DNA of 64,000 nucleotides from Hygrophila difformis (GCA_030278955.1 JAOANR010000013.1:45420191-45484190); one strand, 5' to 3'. Numbered from the stretch's first letter, positions 11,528-30,579 are shown. The notes: generated from the letters alone by a model not told the origin. Numbers and translations: made by a program.

Positions 11528-12739
11528 ATATTTAATGGTACATAATTGTTTATTGAAATAAACACTAGATAATTTTTATTCTTAATGGTACATAATTATT
11601 TATTGAAATGCTTAATATATATTATTATTTATTTAATTCTCTAAGTATATATAATAAAATAAATATTAAAAAATAAAGATAATTATAAAAATACGTCCTA
11701 TATTTATTTTTTGCCCTTAAGAATACTCATTATTGAAATAAACACTAGATAATTTTTTTAAATATACCTAATATACTATTGAATTTGATAATTCTATGAT
11801 TTTTTAATTGTATTGTAATAACCTCAAAAATAAACCTATAAAAGATTAAGAATTAGAAAATGAAGATTTGATCATAAAGTTTAATAGATTTGAATAAAAT
11901 ATTCGAATCGAATCGTTTAACCGCTGAATCGAATTGAATCCGAACCCCCAATTAATCTAGGAATCCGGTTACAAATACAAATACTTCATCTCAATATTTA
12001 TCCGATTAATAATCGAACTGCGCACCTCTAACTTGCGGGCCCCTATCTACTAAAAATAGAAAGTCTTTCTATGCAGGCTGTCCTAACGTTATGAAATAGA
12101 CATTCGTTAGTTCGTTACGTGTCCAAAATGCATATATTTATTGACAAGCTGGGTTTTTTTTTATAACTAAAATTAAGCTCAACAGATAACTTATTTTAAT
12201 CGACTAAACAATTTAAAAATCAATTCGTTTAGGATACAATATATTTAAATAATGTACTCATAAGTCATTTAATCATATTACATTTGCATGATAAACACTA
12301 TTAATTAAATAACTTTAATTCGATTTTTTAATATAGTTATATAAAACAATATATAGTCCAGTGAAATATTGTTAGATTCGTATAATTACATAGTTTTAGA
12401 ATATTAAATTTTTATAATTTTTACTTTTATATAATTTGAAATATTAATTATTAAATATTTACATTTAATTGTGTGAAAATATGAAATATTAATAGTATCA
12501 TTTAATGACAGGAAGTATATGAAACAGATCTCGCATGACAAAATAGTCTTTTAAGTTTTAACTCATCTTTTTTTTCTTTTTTTTTTTTTTTTTTTTTTTT
12601 ATATACTACCCAAAGGAGCTTCGGAAAAACTAATTTTTAGCTTTTGTATAAACTCTTGCTTATTAATAGAAGTGAATACAAACACGTTATCAGTGACAAA
12701 AGTACTTTCCTTAGTAGCAAAAGCTAAAAACCAAATTGC

Positions 12740-13030
12740 CCCTATTTTTTTTAAACAGTGACACTCATGTGTCGGCAAAAGTGTATGGGAGTCCAAACAA
12801 CACAAATTGCCCCTAATTTTTTGGGTAAACAATGACACTAATGTGTCGGCAAAGGTGTGTAGGAGCCAAAACCACACAAATTACAAATAGGATAAAGTGG
12901 AGGGATGGAGGGCTGGGTGAAAATCGAACTCCCAACCATGGGAGTAGAATTCTCACTCGGCCCTAAATTGCCCCTAAATTGCCCCATGGGAGAGGAAAAC
13001 TTAACCGTTAGAGTAAATCCCTAACTCCAA
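12740..13030 (-). mobile_element. Family-B SINE, minus strand, rearranged
   Basis: Box B-like GGGAGTTCGATTTTCACC (minus strand, about 12915-12932) and 'gacactMatgtgtcggcaaa' repeated at 12760 and 12836 suggest an internally duplicated copy. The 'ccaaa..cacacaaattac' tail is shared with the copies near 9200. Confidence 0.4.
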
Positions 13031-13039
13031 ATTGCCCCA

Positions 13040-13940
13040 AAATTTGTGTCCCGAATAATATGATAAGAATACAATAAAAAATAAAATAAAACTAAAGAGG
13101 GACACGTCACTGAGTTAGACAATAGGGTGAAAAGATTCCCAAACCTCTTAGTGGAGAATTACATTAAAAACAATAAAGTTACGGTTCCGAATAAAATAGA
13201 GAATTATTACTAATACATTATTACATTAAAAATCAAACAATTAAAAGGAATAAATGGTGAAGGGCTATTTTCCTCCCTTCCCCTTGTTTTTACTTTTTGG
13301 GGGTTGGTTCTTCGGGTTTGAGTTTCTTTTTCTTTTTTCTTTTTTTAGTTGTTTTTAGTTTTTCTCTTTACCAATGCTCGAGCGTCATTTGTTATCTTAA
13401 AAAAATAAAAATGGTGAAGGGCTATTTTACCCCAGTAGAGTTGCTGTGCAGAATAGCACTATAACTGCATATGCAGTTGTACTCTCAAATCTCATTTTTG
13501 TGATGTTTGTGTGGTTTAAAACATCACAAATTTTTTTTGACATTACAAAAATAATTGTAGCTAGCACAATTTTTTTTATACATCACAAATTTTTATACAT
13601 TACACAAATAACAATACACATCACAAAACTTACTGACATTACAAACAGTGCTTTTCCTCCCACTGTCTGCTTGTACAGGCAGCTGCACAGTAGCAGCGTC
13701 CATTTTACCCTAGTTAAAAGAATTTTTACCATAACAATTATTAATAGTATGGTTCGACGAGAAATATAATAAATCAATAACCACTTACAATTACTCTAAT
13801 ACTGTTTATTTTGTTAATAAAACCAATGGTGTGATTGATTAATCTATCAAATATGCCATGCTGAAAATGAGCCAGAATAATCATAGTTTTCTTAAATGTA
13901 TACATATACGCCATTGAATTTTGGTGCAGTGTAAAGAAAG
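13040..13940. other. Intergenic, nothing recognised
   Basis: AT-rich spacer. A segment at 13440-13700 is rich in 'acatcacaaa' repeats and bounded by 'gctgtgcagaatag' and 'agctgcacagtagc', which may be a worn inverted-repeat element, but no TSD was found. Confidence 0.4.
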
Positions 13941-13949
13941 AATCTTATA

Positions 13950-14553
13950 CTCTCTCCGTCCCACGAAATTTGACACCTATTCATTTTTTGGGTGTCCCAC
14001 GAAGTTTGACACCTTTCCATTTTTAGATAAATTAAATTAATATAAGTTTGATTAGAATTTTTAATTATTGTCAAATCCCATTAAAAGTTATCACTTTTAC
14101 TATTCTGCACAAATTCCAATACAATTTTACTTTTCTATACAAAGTCCCTTGTATTCTTTAATTCTTAATATTTCAAAATTGGTACAGATAAAACTTTTAT
14201 AAACTATGAGTATGTTTCGGAGCAAGCATATTTGGTAGCATATAGCATATTGGAAGAGCATATCCTCTCACAGTTCTCTATCCGAATCTGCTATCTGCTA
14301 GCGGATCTGCTGACTCCCAAACATCCCCTATATATTATAAAACTATACGATTAGACGATTCTAGCAAGACCTCACTTGATTATTTTTCTCTAATTACATC
14401 ATTACCTTAATATTAAGTCAAAGTTAAATAATAAAAAGTACCAAAATTATTAGAATCTTAAATACAAACACTCACAATACTTTAACTACTAAACCCCACC
14501 ATCTAAATTACAGTGCCCAAAAGAAATGTGTAAACTTCACGGGACGGAGGGAG
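13950..14553. mobile_element. Stowaway-type MITE with nested small MITE
   Basis: Starts CTCTCTCCGTCCCACGAA, ends TTCACGGGACGGAGGGAG, flanked by TA (13948-13949, 14554-14555). The longer than usual size is partly explained by the insertion at 14208-14334. Confidence 0.7.
14208..14334. mobile_element. Small MITE nested in the Stowaway element
   Basis: Contains 'gtttcggagcaagcatatt' at the left and CTCCCAAACATCCCC at the right. The surrounding Stowaway sequence ttataaactat is duplicated (14197-14207; ttataaaactat 14335-14346), consistent with a TSD of about 9-11 bp. Same family as 5523-5628 and 32232-32350. Confidence 0.55.
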
Positions 14554-14929
14554 TATATTGTAAAACTTGGTAATTGAAATGTTGGATGTTAGATGGTAAA
14601 TGAGAATCTTCTGCTATGCAACAAAAGATTGTTATAGACTAGGTTTGGTCGGAAAGACAACTTTTTGTAAAAGAAACAAGCTTTACAATACAAGTATTTC
14701 CAAAAATATATATTATACCTTTAATGTTCTTACCTAATTTGTATCTAAAGAGAACAGAATTCATATATTCTGAATACACCCAGAAATAAAGTTAACTCAG
14801 ATTTCTTCAAGGAAGATTTATTATAAGAAAATATTTTTGATACTCTGGCTCTGTATATCCCTCTCACATTACCAAATTTATGTTAAAAAAAAAATTTGAT
14901 GTGCTCCACTAGACATGCTCTAAATACTA

Positions 14930-15572
14930 AGAGCCTGTTTATTTTGCCTTAATTTTTCTTAATTTGACTTTTGCTTCTTCCAAAATTCTTTTTGAATTTT
15001 TTTAGCTGGTTGTTTTGACTTTTTTTTTTAAAATAAAAGGAGAAGCAAAAGTTAAAATTCTCTTTTTTTCAAAGTAGGCAGGGGTTACTTTTTTTAAAAG
15101 GAGAAGTCATTTAGTAATAAAAATCAAAAAATGACCCTATTTAAAAAGGAAATAAAACTAATTATAAATATCCTTATAATATTTATGTCCATTTTAGTAA
15201 TTTTAATATAGTATCAAAAATCTTTCTACGTACAATTTATCTAAACATATTTCCGTTGAAAAACAACTTTTTTTTAGGTGAATACCAGGGTATCCCCATG
15301 CCTCATTGGACCCAAGACTAATCCCTCGAGGATCGGGTGGGCATTGAAGGGTTGCCTCTCCCAAAGCAGAATTCTGCATACACAAAGGCTCGAACCCGAG
15401 ACCTTTGCTTAAGCTGCCAGAGCCCCATACCACTCAGGCGAACTGCGTTTGGTAGGAACTTTAATAATATCCATTCAAATAATTATTTGAGCTGCTTTTG
15501 CTTTTAAATTCTCATTCTCTTTATTCTACTTACTTCTCATTTTTTCACAAGTCAAAACAAACATGGCTAAAA
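14930..15572. mobile_element. hAT-like MITE carrying a SINE
   Basis: Left AGAGCCTGTTTATTTTG is mirrored at the right by CAAAACAAACATGGCT. 'ttttgcttct' and 'gagaagcaaaagt' tracts sit inside. The central 15272-15445 block is a family-A SINE. No clear TSD; boundaries are approximate. Confidence 0.4.
15272..15445 (-). mobile_element. tRNA-derived SINE, family A, minus strand
   Basis: On the minus strand: 'ctgagtggtatggggctctg' (box A region), GGTCTCGGGTTCGAGCC (box B), 'cctcgagggattagtcttgg' and 'ggtattcacct' before a short A tail. The copy at 31752-31931 has a perfect 15-bp TSD, which defines the family. Confidence 0.65.
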
Positions 15573-15684
15573 AGAGAATGAACATTTAGAAAAGGCCAAA
15601 TCTGGCCCAAACCAAGAAAAGGCCCACAGTAATTAGAAAAGTGGGCCGGGGATTGGGCCCATAACCTTTGTAAAAGGTCAAAAA

Positions 15685-15756
15685 AGCCCCCGGCGAGGAT
15701 CGAACTCGCGACCTTTCGCTTACGAAGCGAACGCACTACCACTATGCTACGGAGGC
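15685..15756 (-). tRNA. tRNA-Thr (anticodon CGU)
   Basis: Minus strand, 72 nt. Acceptor stem GCCTCCG pairs with CGGGGGC (one G-U). The D arm is GCAT-AGTGGTA-GTGC. The anticodon stem TTCGC/GCGAA closes the loop TTCGTAA, giving anticodon CGT (Thr). The T arm GCGAG-TTCGATC-CTCGC is perfect. Box A (TAGCATAGTGG) and box B (GAGTTCGATCC) are intact. No intron and no encoded CCA, as expected for a nuclear gene. Confidence 0.93.
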
Positions 15757-16183
15757 ACGACGTTCGTCATTTGTTAGTAAATGTTATTTGTCAACAAGTT
15801 TGTGTAAATAATGGCCCATTTTAAATTCCCAGCCCAAATCCGAAAAATTGGAAAAGACATCCAAATCCCCTAGGTCTCGACGGCGCCGGGGCACTTTCTT
15901 TTTTTGTCATCCCCACTTTCCGGCTGCCGCCCCCCGCTTGCTTGCTCCTCTTATCAGTCTTCATCTCTTCCGGATTTCTCGTCTTCTTCCCGCCTGAGTT
16001 CCGAACGTCCATCACCGCGCCGCCGCCCGCTGACCTCCTTGCGGACACTGCCCAGGAGTGCTGATACCTACCGCTTTCTATTGCCGACCGGCAAGCGGGA
16101 CCACCAATTAACCAGAAAGTTGGGCCTTTGAGGCCTAAATATTCCTGTCTCCACCAAATTTCTGTTGCAATCATTTGTAAGCC

Positions 16184-23441
<7,258 letters not shown>

Positions 23442-24755
23442 GTCTCCCATGGCTGAGCATTATCATATCCTGGTAAGTCTTGCTCAACCTAAATACCTGA
23501 ACTCCCTTGATAAAACTCTTTTGATGCCATTTACTTGAATTTAATATAATCAACGCCTACAATGTTCGATAACAGGAAATAAAAAAACGCTGTCTTAGAC
23601 TTGGAAAATTTTACCACTCACGGCTGAAGCCTTTACTGAGAGTTTACTGTGCAGCAGTGCTGTACAATAGGAGATGCCACACACTATGCATATGTAGCCC
23701 TGAACTGTGAAGAGTCCTTGGAGTCGATGGGATCGAATATTGATCAATGATTCAGCCAACGAATGACTCCAAAGTGTAGTTGCTGACACAACATATTTGA
23801 ACAGAAAATCCTGATCATTTCAAATGGCTTTTCTCTGAAGATTTGTATTAGTTCAATAATGCATTGTTCTTTAGTGTCTTGTATAGTATGTTGTTTTTCT
23901 TTCTCGATGGATCAACAGTGAGTGTGACATTTGATCTTACACTTGTTTGATTTATTTTCAGGTTTTCGTAGTCTTGGAATTTTCCTTTTTTTGTGTACTG
24001 TATGGAAGCTTCATTTATCAGATTCATGTCTAATGACCTGATTTAATAATTGATAAAGCTGGCTTTTTTGGACTTTCCCTGTAATGTGCACACAGTTCTT
24101 CTGTTGGTCATATTTGGCTGTATTAATTTGACTGCCATTTCTACTTTAATTTCATCCAATTAAATTGTTAAGAAGTCCAAGCATGTTGCATGTAGTAGTG
24201 TGAACTAGGAAACTGGACACCTCATTTTCCATTATGCTTGGATACCAATGGTGCCCAAAAGAAACACATTTTGGAAAATTTTCTCAAGAAACATGGTGTA
24301 ATATAATGTGATTTTAAAACCCATTATTTAGAGGTGATTAAAAGTGTTCATTTTTACACCCACAATTTTAAAATAATAAAGGGTTCATAAGCAATTTCAA
24401 ATTATTCTTTTATTTAACAATCAAAATTATCCCATTTTAAAATGGATTGGTGTCTTACTCCATATAATTTGGAGTAATTGTTGTGCCTACATTTACTACA
24501 CTGTCTACAGTCTACTCATGCCTAACTCATAAATGTTTCATTTATTGCTTATAATACACAAATAAATAAAAAAAAGAAAAAATGTTGGCTTCCCAACTAT
24601 GATCTCTACACCTATCACCTAATTTTCTTCTATTTAATAATTTCACCATTGTTTAAACTCTCCTTGTAGACAAATTCAACTTTTGTACCAATATATTTAT
24701 TTTTTATTATTTTTTTTATTTTTATTTTAATATACATGCATTTTGTTTTGTTCTG
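23442..24755. other. Helicase 3' UTR and spacer
   Basis: The first few hundred bases should be 3' UTR of the helicase gene; candidate AATAAA-like signals are weak (aataat near 23855). The rest is AT-rich with no gene found. Confidence 0.4.
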
Positions 24756-24760
24756 TCTAA

Positions 24761-24770
24761 AATATATATA
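24761..24770 (+). promoter_or_regulatory. TATA box of the methylesterase gene
   Basis: AATATATATA followed by GAG, about 52-61 bp upstream of the ATG. Position implies a short 5' leader. Confidence 0.45.
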
Positions 24771-24821
24771 GAGATCAAGATATACTTGTAGACACCATAC
24801 TTCACTGACTTTAGAGACGCC

Positions 24822-26828
24822 ATGGGAAACTCATTCACGTGTTTCTCTCCGGCCACAACGGTTTCCAAAAAAACTCCGTCGCCAAAAGAACTTCTTCCGC
24901 CATGGCTTTCGCCGTCAACCGCCGCCGCCTCCAGGAAGTCCAGAAAGCAGCAGAAGCAGTCCTCTCCGCCGGAACAAGTGTTCGATGATTCGTACATCAA
25001 GCAGCAAGCGCAGATTGCCTCCATGCTCTACCACCAGCACTTGCAGAACAATGGCGGCCGCGATTTTCTCCTCCAGCTGGAGCGATCCGTTTCCACCAGG
25101 AACCCTAAGGCACAGAGGAACTTCTCCAAGCGCTCGCGCTCTGTTTCGTCTTCCAATCCGCTCTCCGCTTCTCTGCCTCTTGTTAATCAGGTTTTTTTTT
25201 TTTTTTTTTTTTTTCCACTTTGCACGTTCTTCAGAGTGTTTTTTTTTTCCGACGACGAATTGCGCAATTTTTTTTTTTTTCCTGAATCATGCTGTGGATG
25301 ATTAAAGATTTCAATCAAATCTTCAGATTTCGATTGTCATCCAAAGGAGAAAGCTTGACTTTTCAGCATGGTAGGGAATGACTATTTTGTTCCATTGTAT
25401 TTTTGTTGACTACCGAAAAGAAGAAGTATGGGAGCCGTAATCTGATATATGAAATCATCTCTGACTTCATTCTGTTCTGCACATTGAGAAATGAGAATTT
25501 TGACACTATTATTGATACTTGAATGAACGGAATGGGATAATGAGGGCCGTAATAAATGTAACATGTGCATTTCTCCTAATTCTTCTTCTTGAGATGGTAT
25601 AATTATTTCCACTTTCTTTATTCTTTTTAAGAATATTGAATGATGTTTGTGTTTATTTCATATCAGGGTACATCACTAGGAAATCAAGGGACAGAGAAGC
25701 AGCAGCATTTTGTACTGGTTCATGGGGGAGGTTTTGGGGCATGGTGTTGGTACAAAATCATAGCACTTCTAAAAGACAGTAATTGTGAAGTTGATGCCAT
25801 AGACCTCACAGGCTCTGGTTCCAACTTCTGTGACATAAATTCCATCACCACTCTGCCTCAATATGCCAGTCCTCTCACTGATTTATTGGCAAATCTTCCT
25901 GAAAACAAACAGGTCACTGATTTATTGGCAAAGCTTCCTGGAAACAGAAAAGCCATTTTTGGATTGTGATGATGAATTTTTGATGATGATATTACTTTGG
26001 GAATGCAGGTGATCTTGGTTGCACATGCTCTTGGTGGGGCTTGTATCTCTTATGCAATGGAGAAGTATCCGAAAAAGGTTTCAAAAGCTATTTTTGTTGC
26101 TGCAACTATGCTGAAGGATGGGCAGAGTGCCCTTGACATCTTCTCCCAACAGGTCTGCAAATTAGCCTTCTAATATGTGAAAATCTTGAACTATAACATT
26201 TCATTAAGCTAACTTGCTCGAGTTCAACCTTATGTTAATACTTAAACTCAAACTTCGATCAAATTCGAGTGGAACTTGAATGTGTGAATATCTATTGAGT
26301 TAACATGGTGGTGTTTTTGCAGTCATGCCTGAGTGAGCTAAACCAGAAAGCTCAGAAATTCTTGTATGCCAATGGGAAGAACAATCAGCCAACTGCCATA
26401 GATTTTGACAAATCCCTGATTGAAGACTTATTGTTCAATAAAACCCCTTCAAAGGTAAGAACCCGCATTTGTATAATGATTACCAGAAGTCCATAAATTC
26501 AATGGATGTCATATCCTCACAAACTTGCTTTTGTATACTGGTTTAGGACATTGCATTGGCATCCGTATCGATGAGGCCCATACCATTTGCCCCAGTAGCG
26601 CAAAAGCTTACCCTTTCTGCAGAAAACTACGGTTCCATTCCAAGGTTTTACATCAAAACTGATGAAGATTATACCATTCCTCAAGCCCTTCAGGAGGCCA
26701 TGATACAATCAACCCACCCTAAGCAGGTCTTTGAGCTGAAAGGATGCGATCATTCGCCTTTTCTCTCAAAGCCTCAGGGACTGCACAAATTTCTATTAGA
26801 GATATCAAATCTCCCACCCAAGTCGTAA
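24822..26828 (+). CDS. Methylesterase 11-type alpha/beta hydrolase, nucleophile Ser replaced by Ala
   Basis: Five exons: 24822-25190, 25667-25912, 26009-26152, 26323-26454, 26547-26828; every junction is phase 0; 390 residues. Residues 1-123 form a basic Ser-rich extension typical of the MES11-15 subgroup; it begins MGNSFTC, fitting N-myristoylation at Gly2 and palmitoylation at Cys7. The hydrolase domain starts FVLVHGGGFGAWCW. In the SABP2/MES family the nucleophile lies in GHSxGG; here the motif reads AHALGG (210-215), so the Ser position is Ala212, while an Asp (about 338, TDEDYTIP) and His366 (GCDHSPF) remain. Active relatives hydrolyse methyl esters of IAA, JA or SA; some Arabidopsis members of this subgroup also lack the Ser, as I recall. 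Hydrolysis is therefore unlikely and ligand binding possible. Close homologues are labelled chloroplastic, which conflicts with the acylation motif. A tandem duplication straddles the exon 2 donor. Confidence 0.9.
25875..25952 (+). repeat. 39-bp tandem duplication across the exon 2 splice donor
   Basis: Copy 1 is 25875-25913 and copy 2 is 25914-25952; both read 'tcactgatttattggcaaa' then diverge slightly. Copy 1 contains the functional donor (AAACAG|gtcact); in copy 2 the matching position is AAAAG|cc, so it has no GT. The copy 2 frame stays open for 13 codons and then reaches a stop at 25967-25969. Confidence 0.85.
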
Positions 26829-27206
26829 ATTACACGATCAACACATATGATCACGAAAACATGAAAGAAGATCGATCAGTTTCTGGAGGCACCAAAATGC
26901 ACCGTACAGTTATATGGCATTTAAAATGTCAATATATATAGCGAAGCGAGCTCAATGTGTTTTTTGAACATAATCAGTGAATATAGAGGGGGTGGTGTAT
27001 ACATTCATGTAATGTCTTGTCACTCAACAAACCCAAAACTTTATTCAACAAGGACATGTTTAATTTGCCCATGAGATATACTCCGTATAATATAGACTTG
27101 TAATACCATAAGCAGATAATCCAAAAATTTTAAGTAATTCAACAATTCAAAAAGAAGGATATCAAGACTCGAAAAGCACACATTGAACATACTATGCTTC
27201 TAATGT
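26829..27206. other. Shared 3' region of two convergent genes
   Basis: A 378-bp gap between the methylesterase stop (plus) and the decarboxylase stop (minus). It must hold both 3' UTRs. No other feature seen. Confidence 0.5.
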
Positions 27207-29826
27207 TCAATTCTTCCTCATAATACCAAGCCTCTTGCGAAAATCATCCTCCATAAGGGGAATACCATCCCGCAACTTGACTTTCGGCTCCCAGCCCAAG
27301 TGTTCCTTTGCCTTAGTTATGTCGGGTTTCCTCTGGCGAGGATCGTCTGGAGTGTTCTCCACAGTTATGATGTTCACATTGGGATTAATCATCTGGCAAA
27401 GATGACAAGGATTTTGTGTTAATTCAGACAACTTGAATGTCGATTTACGCCAAGATGGTTGCTATATAAGTATAAATTTCTGGTTCTGATGTTCTCACAT
27501 CTTTCAACATTGTATGAGAAGGAACTACAGTTTCATTAGATAACAATGAGTCTAGAAAATTACCTCCTTCACCGTCTCTGCAAGCTCTGTCATTGTAAAT
27601 TCACCTGAAAGTAAAATTCTCGAGTGTTCAGTGATTTGAGGCGAGAGGCTAGTGATGAGATGGGATTTGATGGTGATGTAATAATTTACCTGGATTGCCA
27701 ATATTAATAGGCCCAGTATTATCCCCTTCCATCAGCCGAATAAGTCCATCAACCTTAAAAACATATTGAACATAGTCACTTGAGGCATTATTGTGCACTT
27801 AAAGCTGCAGACCTTAAATAATACTATGATTCTGTTGCGTACCATGTCAGAAACATAACAAAAGCTCCTTGTTTGAGTGCCAGGCAATTGAACAGTCAAG
27901 GGTTCGTCACTGCACAAGAACCACATTAAGAAAAGTGCACCAGAAATCCATTTCCCTCTCACTTTAAGTTGGGATGTGGAGATTGAGAGGATTGCTAAGA
28001 TGGGAGTTGAAATATTAAAACCGAGCTGAGGTTACCGAATTGCTTGAGCTAAGAAATTGCTGACAACACGACCATCATCAATATTCATCCGCGGCCCGTA
28101 AGTGTTGAATATCCTTGCTATGCGGATCTCTAGCGAAATTTAACATTTCTTATGTGTAAGAATTCAAATAAAATCAATGCTTTTGACATTATCCCAAGAT
28201 GTACTACTGTACAAGTGTAGAGAGAAGCTAATACCAATTCCGTGCTGCCTATGATAATCAAACATAAGAGTTTCTGCTACCCGTTTGCCCTCATCGTAAC
28301 AACTCCGAACTCCTGCAATGCCACATTAAATAACATAAATGACCTTGTGAGATTCTGCAAGTCAAATGCTTTAAAACTTCCCATGTAGTCATAAAATCCA
28401 GTAAGAATTAGAAGCATGTATACTACATTACTAAATGTTTCACATTTTCTCACATCACGATACCTATAGGGTTCACATTGCCCCAGTAATCCTCAGTCTG
28501 AGGATGCACAAGTGGATCGCCATATACCTCTGATGTTGATGTCAGTAAAATTCTATTCAAACATGAAACAATATAGAATGTACATATCAAAAGGAAACAA
28601 TCGAAAATGAAAAGGGATTCACAATGAGTTGCCAAACCTTGCTCCCACTCGCTTGGCGAGTCCCAACATATTCAGGGTTCCAATCACATTCGTCTTTATT
28701 GTCTGTGGTCATGAAATTAAACATTAATGATAGTATTTGTTTCTGGGTGAAGAGTTACGATCCAATCATCATGACAGCTTAAGAAACTTAAGAGTTCTAC
28801 AATGTTGAAAAAATTCTAGTTATTAAGTTATATCTTAGTAGTATTTGAAAGGCTAAAGTGCATGCTAAAGAAAGAGAGAGAAAGGAGGAGGAACCTTCAC
28901 GGGATTGTATTTGTAGAAAATTGGGGAAGCAGGACAAGCAAGATGATATATCTGATCAACTTCCACTAACAAGGTCTCTGTGACATCTACAGACCATAAG
29001 AAATGTTGGATCAATTCCATACAAGTCATTAAGAAAAAAAAAAGGTGTAATATGGATATGGTATCAAAAGTTAATAACACTATGCAACCAACAAAAATGT
29101 CAAAAAGAATGAATCTTGAGCACAAGATATACGATAGTAAGCATTAAATTGACAACAGTAAAATAGTGAATAAGCATGGAGTTTAATAAAAAAAATTGAA
29201 TATTTCTTTTTTAAAATCAACAAGAAGAAAAAGGCATTTACCATGCCGAATGAGCTCAAATCTTGGATGACCAATCCATTGCTTTAGGTTGTCTTTTGAG
29301 CCAGTAAAGAAATTGTCCACAACAATCACCTAAATAAAACCGATCAAATCTATTCAATATCATATGCATTTTGTGGTGTGTTCACTGTAGTTCGTATTAA
29401 AGTGCTTACCTCATTTTTCTCATTTTCCATGAGCTTGTCAACCAAGTGAGATCCAATGAATCCAGCTCCACCAGTAACCAAAATCCTCATGTTTGCCTGA
29501 TATCAAATACGTAATGTACCATGAATCACGTTCCTTTCCGTTGCTGTGGATAGGAAATATAGGGAAAATTTTCCCTATAATGTAGAAAGTGATTCTGCAA
29601 CTTATTTCAAGTACTTGGATGCACACGGAATAGTGTGGATATTTTGCAAAAAATTGAACAAGTAATAGGAATGCGAATATTTTGTGGAACATAGAGCTTA
29701 CTGTATGGCCAAGCACCATCTAATGCATACTCATACCTTAAAAAACTTTGCTCTCCTCAATGGCGAAGGTTCCGGAGGAGGCTTTGTGGTCACATTGCTT
29801 ACTCCATTTGATGCTTCCTTAGCCAT
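27207..29826 (-). CDS. UXS: UDP-glucuronate decarboxylase (UDP-xylose synthase), cytosolic type
   Basis: Twelve coding exons on the minus strand: 29826-29737, 29496-29410, 29329-29242, 28986-28895, 28702-28638, 28552-28464, 28312-28235, 28129-28036, 27909-27843, 27753-27690, 27604-27564, 27392-27207. The total is 1041 nt (346 residues). The enzyme converts UDP-glucuronate to UDP-xylose through an NAD-bound 4-keto intermediate, feeding xylan and other wall polymers. It is an extended SDR: the NAD-binding GGAGFIG is at 39-45, TSTSE at 145-149, and the catalytic YxxxK at Tyr176/Lys180 (SCYDEGKR). NTYGPRM and the C-terminal [10 protein letters not shown] block are conserved. The short N terminus (MAKEASNG... 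[10 protein letters not shown]) has no signal anchor, matching cytosolic UXS3/5/6 rather than Golgi UXS1/2/4. Confidence 0.95.
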
Positions 29827-29870
29827 TATATGACTGCCTTTTCAGCCTCTGGATTCAATACTTAATAGAT

Positions 29871-30498
29871 CTGATAAGAAAAGAAAATTACTCTACAGTC
29901 AGTCACACATTATCTCTTCAGATTGCATGTATTTTCAATCAAAATGTTTCAAGACTAAGTTACATTTTGAAATCTTGACAAAAGTCGGATGATAACTGTA
30001 TACTGCCATTTTCCTACACTTACATCTATTTAAAGCAAAAGTTTCAGTATAAATTAGCAGCAAATGCTTCTAGAACAAAAGGACCTAAGGTGAAAATCAA
30101 GACCTATCTTATGGTATACTCATATAATACCATTGCATTTGCTGATTTGCAGATTCAGATCATAACCCAACATCAGATTTACGCACATTCAAATAGAAAA
30201 CCAAATCTATGTGATCACAAAAAAGGGTTCAAATGCCATATCTTCAGCAAAATTTAGTCCAAATCAAGAATGATGAAATAAACAGAAAAAAACCCAACAT
30301 TACGTCCGATTTCATGTTCCCAAAATGATCACAGTTCTAATCCAAGCAAGATTTCACACTGTGAATCATAAATCACATTTGCACCCCCCACCAAAACAGA
30401 TGAATGTGCACAAATCCTAACCCAACAATAAGAACATTCACCGACGAAAAGTAAATAAATCTTAAATCAAAGGCTTGATCACCTCTTTAATTAATTAC
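29871..30498 (-). other. Probable 5' UTR intron of the UXS gene
   Basis: On the minus strand a donor AAAG|gtaatt (30499/30498) and a pyrimidine-rich acceptor ttttcttatcag|ATC (29871/29870) bracket 628 bp, 44 bp upstream of the ATG. Long leader introns are common in this type of gene. A transcript would settle it. Confidence 0.55.
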
Positions 30499-30560
30499 CT
30501 TTGAACTTGAAAATGGGAACACTTCTCCCTGCAGTGCCGACCAGCTGCAAAGACTTGCCC

Positions 30561-30570
30561 TTATATATAC
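30561..30570 (-). promoter_or_regulatory. TATA box of the UXS gene
   Basis: Minus strand GTATATATAA, about 62 bp upstream of the predicted leader-intron donor, leaving a leader exon of roughly 30-40 bp. Confidence 0.5.
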
Positions 30571-30579
30571 TGCAAAACC

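Larger units (their letters stand above)
10294..12030. mobile_element. hAT-type element (TAGGGGTRGGCA ends) with nested insertions
   Basis: The left end TAGGGGTAGGCA and the inverted right end TAGAGGTGCGCA are flanked by gtttgcgg (10286-10293) and acttgcgg (12031-12038), an 8-bp TSD with 6 matches. A second family member in opposite orientation lies at 44347-45068; it shares the internal block around 'taatggtacataat' and lacks the insertion. Subterminal regions are rich in 'ccggttcaaatacaaatac' type repeats. No transposase frame is present, so it is non-autonomous. Confidence 0.75.
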
